Origin: Moraxellaceae bacterium
Lineage (GTDB): Bacteria > Pseudomonadota > Gammaproteobacteria > Pseudomonadales > Moraxellaceae
Direction of reading: 5' to 3'
Length of the DNA: 64,000 bases
NCBI GenBank assembly: GCA_020697295.1
Contig: JAJFBF010000006.1
Span: 20,819-84,818, forward strand
The position numbers and the translations under genes are program-made. Below the pieces are notes generated by a model, which was not told the origin of the DNA, searched no databases, and saw only the letters and a program-made list of their open reading frames with translations. Positions 18,453 through 27,210 of this stretch are shown here, piece by piece (position 1 is the stretch's first letter; every line of letters starts with the position of its first letter).

Positions 18453-18842
18453 GTGAAACGAGTCATCACCTTCGGCACCTTCGATGTCTTCCATATCGGC
18501 CACCTCCTCATACTCGAGCGGGCCGCCAGCCTGGGCGATCACCTGGTGGTCGGCGTCTCCACCGATGCCCTGAACTTTTCCAAGAAAAGCCGCCTGCCCA
18601 TCTATCCGGAGGACGAGCGCATCACGCTGATCCGCGCCTTGCGCTGCGTCGATGAAGCCTTCTATGAGGAATCACTGGAAGCAAAAGCCGATTACGTTCG
18701 CCAGTACGGGGCGGACGTGCTGGTCATGGGGGATGACTGGGAGGGCCGCTTCGACTTCCTCAAGGACCTCTGCGAGGTGGTCTACCTGCCACGCACACCC
18801 TCGATCTCTACCACCGCCCTGATCGAGAAAATCCGCCGCTAG
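18453..18842 (+). CDS. tagD: glycerol-3-phosphate cytidylyltransferase (TagD-like)
   Basis: A 129-residue nucleotidyltransferase that makes CDP-glycerol from CTP and sn-glycerol 3-phosphate. TFGTFDVFHIGHLLIL contains the HIGH nucleotide-binding motif at residues 14-17, and RTPSISTT near the C-terminus corresponds to the RTEGISTT signature. The length matches TagD/TarD. It starts with GTG at 18453. The next gene is the CDP-glycerol-using transferase, so the pair is functionally consistent. Such pairs are typical of Gram-positive teichoic acid but also occur in some Gram-negative capsules and O-antigens. Confidence 0.9.
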   Translation: MKRVITFGTFDVFHIGHLLILERAASLGDHLVVGVSTDALNFSKKSRLPIYPEDERITLIRALRCVDEAFYEESLEAKADYVRQYGADVLVMGDDWEGRFDFLKDLCEVVYLPRTPSISTTALIEKIRR

Positions 18843-18928
18843 CGGGCCACCGGCCCCCGTTGTCGGGATAAGTCCCGACCTGCAGGATGCAGAACGACTT
18901 GCTGGCAAGGGCATAAGGAGCGAGCTTC

Positions 18929-20188
18929 ATGCTGAACCCCGAGAATCTCCAGGCCCTGCGCACCCTGGTCGTGGCCGTGGTCTCGCGCCTGCTGTTCACC
19001 CCGCTCGCCTGGCTGGTGCCGCGCGATCCCTCGCGTCATGTGGTGATCGGGCGCGAAGGCGGGAAGTTTCTCGACAACGCCAAGTACTTCTACAGCTGGC
19101 TGACGCAAAACCTGCCATCCGGCCACCGCGTGCAGTTCCTCACCCGCCACGACAGCGTGCAGCGCGGCCTGGAGGCGATCCACCCCGGCAGCGTGCTGCG
19201 CTATCCGTCCTGGGCGGCCGGCTGGGCCTTGTTGCGCGCCGGTACGGTCGTCGTCGATTCCGCGGAATATGGCGAGGATGGCCGGCTCGGCCTGTTGCAC
19301 GGCGCCCGCCTGGTGCAGATCTGGCACGGCGCCCCCCTGAAGGAAATCGAACTGCCCCTGCACGAGCGCCGGCTCGCGCAGCTCCCGCCCCTCAAGCGCG
19401 GCCTGCTTGAGCTGCTCAAGGCTGTCACCGGACGCTTCCGGCGCACCCACACACTGGTCTCCACTTCTGCTTTTTTTACCGAGCACGCCTTCCGGCCCTG
19501 CTTCCATGCCGACCACATTGTCGCCTGCGGCTATCCCCGCAATGACGCCCTGTTCGGTGCCCGCGACTGTCCGCCCGCGCTGGTCGAGCTGAATACCGAC
19601 CGTGATGCGGCGCGACAGCTGCGGCACAGCCGCGCGGCCGGCCTGAAGACTGTGCTGTACGCGCCCACCTTCCGCCAGGACAAGCATTCACCCTTCACCG
19701 AGGGCTGGGTGGACCTCGAGCGGCTGTCGGCGTTCGGCCAGGAACACAACCTGGTGTTCGCCATGAAGCTGCACCCGGTGCTGCAGGTGAGCGGCCTGGC
19801 ACAGCCGCTGCCGCATATCCTCGACATCTCGCCCACCACGGACGTCTACCCCCTGCTGGCCGATATTGATGTGCTGGTCACGGACTATTCGTCGATCTAC
19901 TTTGATTTCCTGCTGCTGGATCGGCCGGTGGTTTTTTATCCCTACGACCTCGCGCGCTACATCGCCGACGATCGCAAGCTGCTGTTCGACTATGCCGACA
20001 TGACGCCGGGCCCGAAGGCGCACAGCTTTGCGGAGCTCTGCGTCCTGCTGGCGAAGGCAACGGCAACGGGCGAAGGAGAGGATGAATGGCAGGCCGAACG
20101 GCAGCGCGTCCGGGCGCTCGCCTTCGACCATGTCGACGGCAATGCCGCACAGCGGCTCTGGCGGCACCTGCAAGGGCGCTCCGGCTGA
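18929..20188 (+). CDS. CDP-glycerol glycerophosphotransferase (TagB/TagF family)
   Basis: A 419-residue transferase with the conserved blocks of the CDP-glycerol:poly(glycerophosphate) family: VQIWHGAPLKEIE (catalytic His), MKLHP (second His), and DVLVTDYSSIYFDFLLLDRP near residue 315. A hydrophobic N-terminal stretch (VVAVVSRLLFTPLAWLVP) may associate it with the inner membrane. It would add one or more glycerol phosphate units to a lipid-linked glycan. Whether it acts once (TagB) or repeatedly (TagF) cannot be read; it lacks a long N-terminal extra domain. Confidence 0.85.
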   Translation: MLNPENLQALRTLVVAVVSRLLFTPLAWLVPRDPSRHVVIGREGGKFLDNAKYFYSWLTQNLPSGHRVQFLTRHDSVQRGLEAIHPGSVLRYPSWAAGWALLRAGTVVVDSAEYGEDGRLGLLHGARLVQIWHGAPLKEIELPLHERRLAQLPPLKRGLLELLKAVTGRFRRTHTLVSTSAFFTEHAFRPCFHADHIVACGYPRNDALFGARDCPPALVELNTDRDAARQLRHSRAAGLKTVLYAPTFRQDKHSPFTEGWVDLERLSAFGQEHNLVFAMKLHPVLQVSGLAQPLPHILDISPTTDVYPLLADIDVLVTDYSSIYFDFLLLDRPVVFYPYDLARYIADDRKLLFDYADMTPGPKAHSFAELCVLLAKATATGEGEDEWQAERQRVRALAFDHVDGNAAQRLWRHLQGRSG

Positions 20189-20226
20189 GGCCTCGCGCCC
20201 TTCCCCCACTCAGGAGCAGGGCGAGC

Positions 20227-21264
20227 TCACCGGGACTGGCGGGCAGCAATCACGCGACGATAAAGACTCACATACGCCGCCACGCCGCGCTCCGCCGAGA
20301 AAGCTTCCAGCGCACGTTGTCGTCCGGCATGCCCCAGGCGCTGGCACAGCTCCGGATCGGCGGCCAGCCGGCGGCATTGCGTCACCATCGCCGTCACGTC
20401 CTCCAGCGGCACCAGCAAGGCTGTGTCCCCCTGGCGGCAGACCTCGCGCGTACCGGTGCTGTCAAAGCCCACCACCGGCAAGCCGCAGGCCATGGCCTCC
20501 AGGGCCACATAGCCGAAAGCCTCGTAGCGCGCCGGCACCAGCACCGCATCCGCCAGGTGATAGACCGCCGGCATGTCGGCAGGCGCCACCGGCGGAAGCA
20601 TCCTCAGGTTGGGCACCGCCGGCGCCGCCATCCCCTTGCGCAGGCCGCCCAGGCACAACAACTCGAACTCCGGCCCCAGCGCCTGCGCGATGCCCGGCAG
20701 CAGGTCGGAGCCCTTCCAGCGTGAGGGATTGCCCACGAAGAGCAGGCGAAAGGGCCTTTCTCCGCGCGCGGGCGGCGTTGGCAGGGGCGCAAAGCGCGTG
20801 GCATCCACCCAGTTGTGGATCACCTCGGGCGGGGCCTTGGTACTCGCCCTCAGGGTGCTTGCGGTATAGGCGCTGACGGCCACGACCGCATCGGCCGCCA
20901 GATAGGAGCGGCGCACCCAGGATCGCACGAGGCAACGGTGGTAGAGCGACTGGGCCAGGCTGCGATAGGGCGCAAAGGCGGGATCGCCCACGAAGTTGTG
21001 TTCAGTGATGACCAGGGGCAGGCCGGGACGGTGCAGGGCAAAACCCTGCCAGCTGCCGCAGTGCACGACATCCGTGCCAGCCGGGGCAGCCACGCCCGCC
21101 AGGCGCCAGGGTGTCAGCTCGTAATGATGCGGAAACCACTGCAGGCAGGGAGAATGACCCTGCGCCGCCAAGCCTTCGGCCAGGCGCTGCATGAATACGT
21201 CACTGCCACTGCCCGCGCGTATCGAGGGTAGCCAGACGGTAAGGGGGGCGGGATCCGGAATCAT
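20227..21264 (-). CDS. GT4-family glycosyltransferase
   Basis: A 345-residue GT-B protein. RAGSGSDVFMQRLAEGL is the N-terminal glycine-rich acceptor motif, FVGNPSRWKGSDLLPG is the linker block, and PARYEAFGYVALEAMACGLP is the E-x7-E donor-binding motif of family GT4. It should add a sugar to a lipid-linked oligosaccharide on the cytoplasmic face. It is convergent with the TagF-like gene (38-base gap) and lies next to the tRNA-Thr on the same strand. The ATG at 21264 gives a normal start; the frame is open further up. Donor and acceptor are unknown. Confidence 0.8.
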   Translation of the reverse strand: MIPDPAPLTVWLPSIRAGSGSDVFMQRLAEGLAAQGHSPCLQWFPHHYELTPWRLAGVAAPAGTDVVHCGSWQGFALHRPGLPLVITEHNFVGDPAFAPYRSLAQSLYHRCLVRSWVRRSYLAADAVVAVSAYTASTLRASTKAPPEVIHNWVDATRFAPLPTPPARGERPFRLLFVGNPSRWKGSDLLPGIAQALGPEFELLCLGGLRKGMAAPAVPNLRMLPPVAPADMPAVYHLADAVLVPARYEAFGYVALEAMACGLPVVGFDSTGTREVCRQGDTALLVPLEDVTAMVTQCRRLAADPELCQRLGHAGRQRALEAFSAERGVAAYVSLYRRVIAARQSR

Positions 21265-21445
21265 GGGGCGCGGCTGCCTGCAGTGGGGAGGAATACAAGC
21301 CCGGAAGCGAAAGCCTCGTACTGTAATCGCAGAGCAGGCAAAAAGGGATGGCGGGCGCAGGCCCCCCCGGCTGGAGCCAGGCGCGGGAGGGATGTCACTA
21401 CCGGGAGACTTGCCCGCTGCCTTGACGGCAGGGCAGGAAAGAAGT

Positions 21446-21521
<76 letters not shown>

Positions 21522-21555
21522 AATTTCAGACACTGCCAGGGCGGCAGCGGGCGGC

Positions 21556-21584
21556 ATTGTAACGACGATGCCCCAGCGCAGCAA
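21556..21584 (-). promoter_or_regulatory. probable sigma-70 promoter of tRNA-Thr
   Basis: On the minus strand TTGCTG (complement of 21579-21584), a 17-base spacer, and TACAAT (complement of 21556-21561) lie about 34 bases before the tRNA 5' end. The bases just after the -10 are GC-only, like the discriminators of stringently controlled stable-RNA promoters. Confidence 0.5.
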
Positions 21585-21735
21585 GGCGGCCGCCAAGCCA
21601 GCCCAAGGCCAGCCAAAACTGACATTTTTCGTCACTCCCTCCTATTCCTTCCAGACTCGCCCAGCCCCCTTGTCAGTGCAGAAACCCATTAATAAACAAA
21701 GAGATTCCCCTACTAAACCATTACATTCCTTGTCT

Positions 21736-21752
21736 TGGCACTGAACGTGCAT
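21736..21752 (+). promoter_or_regulatory. sigma-54 promoter of pilA
   Basis: TGGCAC-N5-GTGCAT has the -24 GG (21737-21738) and -12 GC (21749-21750) separated by exactly 10 bases, a strong RpoN match. It lies about 80 bases before the pilin start, as in Pseudomonas pilA, which is RpoN- and PilR-dependent. The rest of 21522-21830 holds the tRNA promoter and an AT-rich leader with no gene. A GAGGAGA ribosome site lies at 21819-21825. Confidence 0.85.
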
Positions 21753-21830
21753 TAGCCTAGTCCAGCGCTTTGCCATCAGCAAAAGCACGCTCGAGCGTAA
21801 TAACAAGACTGTCTCTTTGAGGAGAATTCC

Positions 21831-22268
21831 ATGAAAGCTATGCAAAAGGGTTTCACCCTTATCGAACTGATGATCGTGGTTGCGATCATCGGCATCCTGG
21901 CCGCAGTGGCCATCCCCGCCTACCAGGACTACACGGTCCGTACCAAGGTGTCTGAAGGCCTGTCCCTGGCCTCCGGCGTGAAGACCACCGTGGCTGAAAC
22001 CCGTCTGTCCGTTGGCGGCTGGCGTACCGGTGGCAACGCCTCCTACGGCCTGGCCCTGCCGGAGTCGATCACCGGCAACAACGTGGGTTCCATCTCCGTT
22101 GGCAGCAGCGGCCTGATCACCATCACCTACTCCAAGGACTCCGAGATCACCGGCAAGGTCCTGAACCTGGTTCCCAACGTCACCGAAGGTGGCATCAAGT
22201 GGAGCTGCACGCCCAACAGCGCCAACCACGTGCTGCCGAAGTACCGCCCCGCCACCTGCCGTCCGTAA
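21831..22268 (+). CDS. pilA: type IV major pilin PilA
   Basis: A 145-residue prepilin with a 7-residue leader (MKAMQKG), cleavage between G7 and F8, Glu at mature position 5 (E12), and the hydrophobic helix [20 protein letters not shown]. Two cysteines, C126 and C143, frame the C-terminal disulfide loop. The last residues are CRP, so there is no C-terminal Ser of the kind glycosylated by TfpO in Pseudomonas group I pilins. The globular domain is rich in Ser, Thr and Gly. PilD at 31548 should process it and PilB/PilC assemble it. It has its own sigma-54 promoter and terminator. Confidence 0.95.
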   Translation: MKAMQKGFTLIELMIVVAIIGILAAVAIPAYQDYTVRTKVSEGLSLASGVKTTVAETRLSVGGWRTGGNASYGLALPESITGNNVGSISVGSSGLITITYSKDSEITGKVLNLVPNVTEGGIKWSCTPNSANHVLPKYRPATCRP

Positions 22269-22282
22269 GGCAGGTTGTGAAA

Positions 22283-22311
22283 AATGGCCCGCTCTGCGGG
22301 CCATTTTTTTT
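22283..22311 (+). terminator. intrinsic terminator of pilA
   Basis: A 9-base-pair stem ATGGCCCGC / GCGGGCCAT with a 3-base loop is followed by eight T (22304-22311), 15 bases after the pilA stop. It should separate the abundant pilin transcript from the glycosyltransferase genes that follow. Confidence 0.92.
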
Positions 22312-22425
22312 GGTCAGGCAAACCCGGTCGATCCGGAATCGCTTGCTGGTTGCATTGCCCGACCGGCCTAATTATTGTTGCTGACTAGCTCCGGCTCGCC
22401 CCATCAAGAAAAAGTAATCCGGGCC

Positions 22426-24411
22426 ATGCCTCCCGCTTCACTTCACCAGCAGGTTCGACGCTTGCACGCATCTAATTCCTCCTTGCGCCAGCAACTTCTT
22501 GTCGCCAGCATCCTCCTGTTCCTGTTGCTGGCCGCGGCCTGGAGCTTTTCCGCCGGGCTTGGCGGCCGCATGATTTTCGATGACGAGCCCAACCTGCACA
22601 CCTGGAGCAGCCTTGGCGACATCCGCACCTGGCGCGATGTCCTCGCCTTCATCACCTCCAGCACCTTCTTCCCGGGCCGTCCGCTGAGCATGCTCAGCTT
22701 CCTGATTGACGACCAGAGCTGGCAACCGGACATCGTCGCCCTCAAGCGCACCAATCTTGCCCTGCACCTGCTCAATGCCTGCCTGGTGTTCTGGGTCGGA
22801 CTCAAATTGCTGCGCTACCTGCTCCCGGCACGCTCCGTTCACGCCCAGGCCTGGCTCGCCCTTTTCGCCGCCGCCCTCTGGACCGTGCACCCGCTGCAGG
22901 TGTCCAACGTATCCTATGTCATCCAGCGCATGAACTTGCTGAGCACGATGCTGGAGCTGACCGGCCTGCTGCTCTATCTGCATGGCCGTGAGCAACTGGC
23001 TGCTCGTCCCTGGCGGGCCGCGCTGCTGTGCAGCGTGGCCATCGGCCTGTTCATGCCCCTGGCCATCCTCGCCAAGGAAAACGGACTGCTGCTCTGCGCC
23101 TTCGCGCTGCTGGTCGAGGCCTTCTGCTTCCCGCGCGCCAGCTGGCGCTGGTGGCCCGCCTGGAAGCTGCTTTTCCTCTGGGGCCCGCTGCTGCTCTTCC
23201 TGGCCTATGTCCTGGTCACCTACCGCGGCTTTACGGTGGTTTACCCCACCCGCAACTTCAACAGCTGGGAGCGGCTGCTGACGCAAGGGCCGATCCTGGT
23301 GGACTACCTCGACAAGCTGCTGTTGCCACGCCTGCGCGGCGCCGGCCTGTATTACGACAATTTCCCGGTCTCGCGCTCGCTGCTGACGCCGCCCTGGACG
23401 CTGTTTGCCTGGCTGCTGCTGGGCTCGATGCTGGCGCTGGGCTGGCGCCTGCGCCAGCGCTTGCCGCTGTTTGCTTTCGGGATTTTCTTCTTCTTTATCG
23501 GCCACCTGATGGAGTCGACGCTCCTGCCGCTGGAGCTCTACTTCGAGCACCGGAACTACCTGCCGCAGCTGGGACTCTGGCTGGCCCTGGCGGCGCTGCT
23601 CAGCCTGGTGCGGGGTCAACGCCTGCGCCGCCTGCTCGCCGCGAGCGCTGTTGTCCTGATCCTGATCCTGCTCTGGATGACGCGCCACAACGCCACACTC
23701 TGGAGCCAGTCCGGACTGCAGGCCGCCGTGTGGTACCACGACAACCCCGGCTCGCTGCGCACCACGCTGAGCTATGCCAACTCGCTGGTGAAAAAACGTC
23801 ACTTTGAAGAAGCGGGAGTGGTTCTTGACCGCGCCCGGCTGGAACTGCCCGACTACCTGATCGTGGCACTAGCCCAGAAATACGTGCGCTGTTATCTCCA
23901 GGACCAGCCTGCCGACTTCACCGAACTGGTACCGCTCGCCCGTCGTGCCCGTTATGAGACCGCCAGCCTGGAAATGCTGGAGCTGCTGTGGCGGGTGGGT
24001 CGCAAGGTGGGCGATCAGAAAATGCCGCCCGGAATCTGCCAACCGGCCACGCTGAATGAAATCGCGGCGATCTACCAGGCACTGCTCGAAAATCCCTCTT
24101 TCACGCCGGCCCGCATGCGCGCCTCCCTGAACGCCAATCTCGCCGCCTGGTCCGCTGAGCGCCGCGACCTCGACGCCGCCATGCATTACTACGACCGCGC
24201 CTTTGCCAGTGAAGCGAACCCGCTGTATCCCTTCGAGCAGGCCATGCTGCTCCTGAGTGCCGGGCTACCCGAGGAGTCAGCCGCCTATGCCGAACGCGCG
24301 CACGCCAGCCTGACCCTGCGCATGCGTCTCGCCTATCCGGCCATGGAGGCAAACCTCAAGCGGCTTGACCGGGCGCTGCAGCATCACCGCCAGCGTGAAA
24401 GCGCACCATGA
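22426..24411 (+). CDS. TMTC-like GT-C membrane glycosyltransferase candidate with C-terminal TPR-like region (1)
   Basis: A 661-residue membrane protein. The first hydrophobic helix (28-45) is followed by an Asp pair (D52/D53, in FDDEPN) in the first outside loop, as in GT-C transferases. About ten more helices follow, with the blocks KRTNLALHLLNA, HPLQVSNVSYVIQRM and LYFEHRNYLPQLGL, which parallel motifs of TMTC-type O-mannosyltransferases (compare their YLPS block). The last 200 residues are helical-repeat-like (TPR). Its stop overlaps the next start as ATGA. The role in pilin glycosylation is inferred from position after pilA. The start is uncertain: ATG 22426 preferred, TTG 22375 possible, and neither has a good ribosome site. 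Confidence 0.65.
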   Translation: MPPASLHQQVRRLHASNSSLRQQLLVASILLFLLLAAAWSFSAGLGGRMIFDDEPNLHTWSSLGDIRTWRDVLAFITSSTFFPGRPLSMLSFLIDDQSWQPDIVALKRTNLALHLLNACLVFWVGLKLLRYLLPARSVHAQAWLALFAAALWTVHPLQVSNVSYVIQRMNLLSTMLELTGLLLYLHGREQLAARPWRAALLCSVAIGLFMPLAILAKENGLLLCAFALLVEAFCFPRASWRWWPAWKLLFLWGPLLLFLAYVLVTYRGFTVVYPTRNFNSWERLLTQGPILVDYLDKLLLPRLRGAGLYYDNFPVSRSLLTPPWTLFAWLLLGSMLALGWRLRQRLPLFAFGIFFFFIGHLMESTLLPLELYFEHRNYLPQLGLWLALAALLSLVRGQRLRRLLAASAVVLILILLWMTRHNATLWSQSGLQAAVWYHDNPGSLRTTLSYANSLVKKRHFEEAGVVLDRARLELPDYLIVALAQKYVRCYLQDQPADFTELVPLARRARYETASLEMLELLWRVGRKVGDQKMPPGICQPATLNEIAAIYQALLENPSFTPARMRASLNANLAAWSAERRDLDAAMHYYDRAFASEANPLYPFEQAMLLLSAGLPEESAAYAERAHASLTLRMRLAYPAMEANLKRLDRALQHHRQRESAP

Positions 24412-26318
24412 GCGGCGCCCGCTCCCTGGCGCGCCACGCGCCGCCGCTACTCCTGCTGCTGTGCATCGCCCTTGCCGCCGGGCTCTACCTGCCGGGCCTC
24501 AACGGCCCCTGGCTACTCGACGACTTCTATAACCTCGGGCCTTTCCTGCAGCACGCCACCGGCGCCGCTCCCTACCGCGACCTCATTTTCTCCAACCCAT
24601 CGGGGCCCCTGGGGCGCTCCGTGGCCATGGCCAGCTTTGCCGCCAACCACGCCCTCGGCCTTTTCGACACTCCCGCCCTCAAGGCCACCAACCTCGCGCT
24701 CCACCTTGTCAACGGCCTGCTCCTGTTTGCCCTGCTGCAGTCCCTCTTCACACGCCGTCCGCCCACGACCCGCCTGGCGCCGGCCCTGCTTGCCGCCATA
24801 ATTGCCGGCTGGTGGCTACTCCTGCCCCTGCACATCAGCACGGTCCTCTACATCGTGCAGCGCATGACCGAGCTGGCCACCCTTTTCAGCCTCACCACCG
24901 CGCTCGCCTTCGTCCACGGCCGCATCGCCCTGCCAGCGCACCCCCGGCGCGCCCTGGCCCTGATCGGCGCCAGCCTCTTCCTGTGCTTTCCGCTGGCCCT
25001 GTTCGCCAAGGAATCCGCCGCCACCATCCTCGCCGGCCTCGTCCTTATCGAGCTTTTCTTTTTTCAGGAGCGCCCCGTTCGTCCGGTGCTCACATTGCTC
25101 GCGCTTGCCCTGCTCGCCGGCCTCGTCATCCTGGCGCTTGCAACGCCCGACCGCCTCGCCAACGCCTACCTCAGCCGTGACTTCAGCCTGGCCGAACGCC
25201 TGCTCAGCCAGCCCCGCGCGCTCTGGAGCTACGCCCACAGCCTTTTTCTGCCCGGCGGTAGCGCTGTTGGTGTTTTCCATGATGACTTCCTGCCTTCACG
25301 CAGCCTCGCCATGCCCGCGACGACCCTGCCCGCGCTGCTCGGCCTGATCGCCGTGGTCGGCCTCGCCCTGCGCCAGGCTGATTCCTCGCGCTGGTGGCCC
25401 GTCGCCTTCGGCCTCGCCTTTTTCCTGGCCGGCCACCTCATCGAGTCCACCTTCATTTCGCTGGAGCTCTACTTCGAGCACCGCAACTACCTGCCCAGCG
25501 CCGGGCTGCTCCTGGCGGTGGCCGTCACCGTTCTCAATGTATGGCCTGCCCGGCTCAGCCTTCTCGCCCTGGTCGCCGGCCTCTACCTGGCCCTTATCGC
25601 CACCACCACCGCCCAGCGCACTTTTATCTGGGGCAACGAGGCCCTCCTCCTGGAAACCAGCGTCATCAATCATCCGCACTCAGTGGGAGCCGTGACCAAC
25701 CTGGGCGAATACCTCTTCGAACGCGACCCGGCACACGCCCTCCAGACGGTGGCGAAAGCCGCCGAGGCCGCGCCGGCGTCGGCAGACGTGCTGTCGCTGC
25801 AGCTGCTGTCAATGTACTGCCGCCTGGGCATGCCGCCTCCTGCCCCGCTGATCCGCGCGTCCGCCACGGCGCTCGGCCAGCCCCGCAACGCCCCGCAGTC
25901 CATCAGGATCGGCCTGACCGAAATCCTGGCGCACAAGCAACAGGGCCATTGCGGGAATGCCGACTTCTCGCCCCTGGTACCGGCCTTGCTCAATTACGAC
26001 CGGCATCTCGTGCAACACTATGGCCCGCTGCGCCGGCGCGTCTGGAATACCCGCCTCGTCCTGGGCGAGTGGCTGCTGGAACTGGGCCAGACCGGGCCTG
26101 CCGTGCAATTGCTGGATGACATCTGGACGCAAGGGAGCAACGCCCACTTGCCGCTCGTGGGGCTTGCGCTCGCGAGTGCCCGGGCGCGCGCCGGCGATGG
26201 TGTCGGCCTGCGGCAAACCCTGCGCGAACTTGACGCCGTCACCGCGGATGCGCCCCCCGATTTCCAGAAAAAAGTAAACCGTTTGCGCCCCGTCGGCCCC
26301 CAGGAACAACATGACTGA
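24408..26318 (+). CDS. TMTC-like GT-C membrane glycosyltransferase candidate with C-terminal repeat region (2)
   Basis: A 636-residue paralogue of the preceding protein with the same plan. An N-terminal helix is followed by an Asp pair (D38/D39 in LLDDFYN), then KATNLALHLVNG, ISTVLYIVQRMTELATL, a conserved FAKES block, and GHLIESTFISLELYFEHRNY before LP. The C-terminal 200 residues are helical repeats. Identity to the first copy is limited to these motifs, so it is an old duplication. It starts in an ATGA overlap and its end overlaps the GT2 gene by 8 bases. It is probably a periplasm-facing transferase using polyprenyl-phosphate sugar. Acceptor and sugar are unknown. Confidence 0.65.
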   Translation: MSGARSLARHAPPLLLLLCIALAAGLYLPGLNGPWLLDDFYNLGPFLQHATGAAPYRDLIFSNPSGPLGRSVAMASFAANHALGLFDTPALKATNLALHLVNGLLLFALLQSLFTRRPPTTRLAPALLAAIIAGWWLLLPLHISTVLYIVQRMTELATLFSLTTALAFVHGRIALPAHPRRALALIGASLFLCFPLALFAKESAATILAGLVLIELFFFQERPVRPVLTLLALALLAGLVILALATPDRLANAYLSRDFSLAERLLSQPRALWSYAHSLFLPGGSAVGVFHDDFLPSRSLAMPATTLPALLGLIAVVGLALRQADSSRWWPVAFGLAFFLAGHLIESTFISLELYFEHRNYLPSAGLLLAVAVTVLNVWPARLSLLALVAGLYLALIATTTAQRTFIWGNEALLLETSVINHPHSVGAVTNLGEYLFERDPAHALQTVAKAAEAAPASADVLSLQLLSMYCRLGMPPPAPLIRASATALGQPRNAPQSIRIGLTEILAHKQQGHCGNADFSPLVPALLNYDRHLVQHYGPLRRRVWNTRLVLGEWLLELGQTGPAVQLLDDIWTQGSNAHLPLVGLALASARARAGDGVGLRQTLRELDAVTADAPPDFQKKVNRLRPVGPQEQHD

Positions 26319-27192
26319 CTCCTTGATCCCCTTCGACAACGTTTCCATCATACTGCCGGCCAAGAATGAATCCGGCGGCCTTCGCCAGGTCATCCCCGAG
26401 CTGCAGCGCCACTGCCCGGGCGCGGAAATCATCGTCGTCGACGATGGCTCCACCGACGACACGGCCGCACTGTGCCGCAGCCTGGGCGCGCGCGTGGTCA
26501 GCCACCCCTACAGCAAGGGCAACGGCGCCGCCATCAAGAGTGGGGCACGCGCCGCCACGCGCCCCACCCTGGTCTTCATGGATGCCGATGGCCAGCACAA
26601 GCCGTCCGATGTGCCACGCCTGCTGGCTCGCCTGGGGGAAGGGTTTGACATGGTGGTGGGGGCGCGCACCTATGCCTCGCAGGCCGGCGTGCATCGCGCG
26701 GCCGCCAACTCGCTCTACAACGTGCTGGCCAGCTGGATGGTGGGACAGAAGGTGGCGGACCTGACCTCGGGCTTTCGCGCCGTGAAGGCGAGCCTGTTCC
26801 GGCAGTTCCTGTACCTGCTGCCGAACGGCTTTTCTTATCCCACCACGATCACGATGAGCTTTTTCCGCGCCGGCTATTCCATCGCCTACGAGCCCATCGA
26901 GGCGCCCAAGCGCATCGGCAAGAGCCATATCCGCCTGGTACGCGACGGCGTGCGCTTCTTCCTGATCATCTTCAAGATCGGCACGCTGTATTCCCCGCTC
27001 AAGCTGTTCATCCCGATCAGCATGGCCTTCTTCACGCTCGGGCTGGGCTACTACGCCTATACCTTTGCGCAATTCAGCCGCTTCACCAACATGAGCGCCC
27101 TGCTTTTCATCACCTCGATCCTGGTCTTCCTGATCGGCCTGATCTCGGAGCAGATCTCCACGCTCAACTACAAGGATTCTTCAGAAGGCTAG
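26311..27192 (+). CDS. GT2 polyprenyl-phosphate glycosyltransferase (DPM1/GtrB-like)
   Basis: A 293-residue protein with a GT-A domain: SIILPAKNESGGL at the N-terminus, VVDDGSTDDTAAL, and the metal-binding MDADGQHKP. The motif DLTSGFRAVKAS is typical of dolichol/undecaprenyl-phosphate mannose or glucose synthases. Two C-terminal helices (KLFIPISMAFFTLGLGYYAY and ALLFITSILVFLIGL) anchor it, as in GtrB/ArnC relatives. It should load a hexose from a nucleotide sugar onto undecaprenyl phosphate, giving the donor used by GT-C enzymes. The 8-base overlap with the preceding gene ties it to the two TMTC-like proteins. Confidence 0.85.
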   Translation: MTDSLIPFDNVSIILPAKNESGGLRQVIPELQRHCPGAEIIVVDDGSTDDTAALCRSLGARVVSHPYSKGNGAAIKSGARAATRPTLVFMDADGQHKPSDVPRLLARLGEGFDMVVGARTYASQAGVHRAAANSLYNVLASWMVGQKVADLTSGFRAVKASLFRQFLYLLPNGFSYPTTITMSFFRAGYSIAYEPIEAPKRIGKSHIRLVRDGVRFFLIIFKIGTLYSPLKLFIPISMAFFTLGLGYYAYTFAQFSRFTNMSALLFITSILVFLIGLISEQISTLNYKDSSEG

Positions 27193-27210
27193 GCAGGGCG
27201 CCGGCTGCGT

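Noticed and set aside
5569-21445. Integrative element using tRNA-Thr as attachment site
   Set aside because: No integrase, transposase or repeat of the tRNA 3' end could be seen in the window; the glycan region may be variable, but insertion by this route is unsupported.
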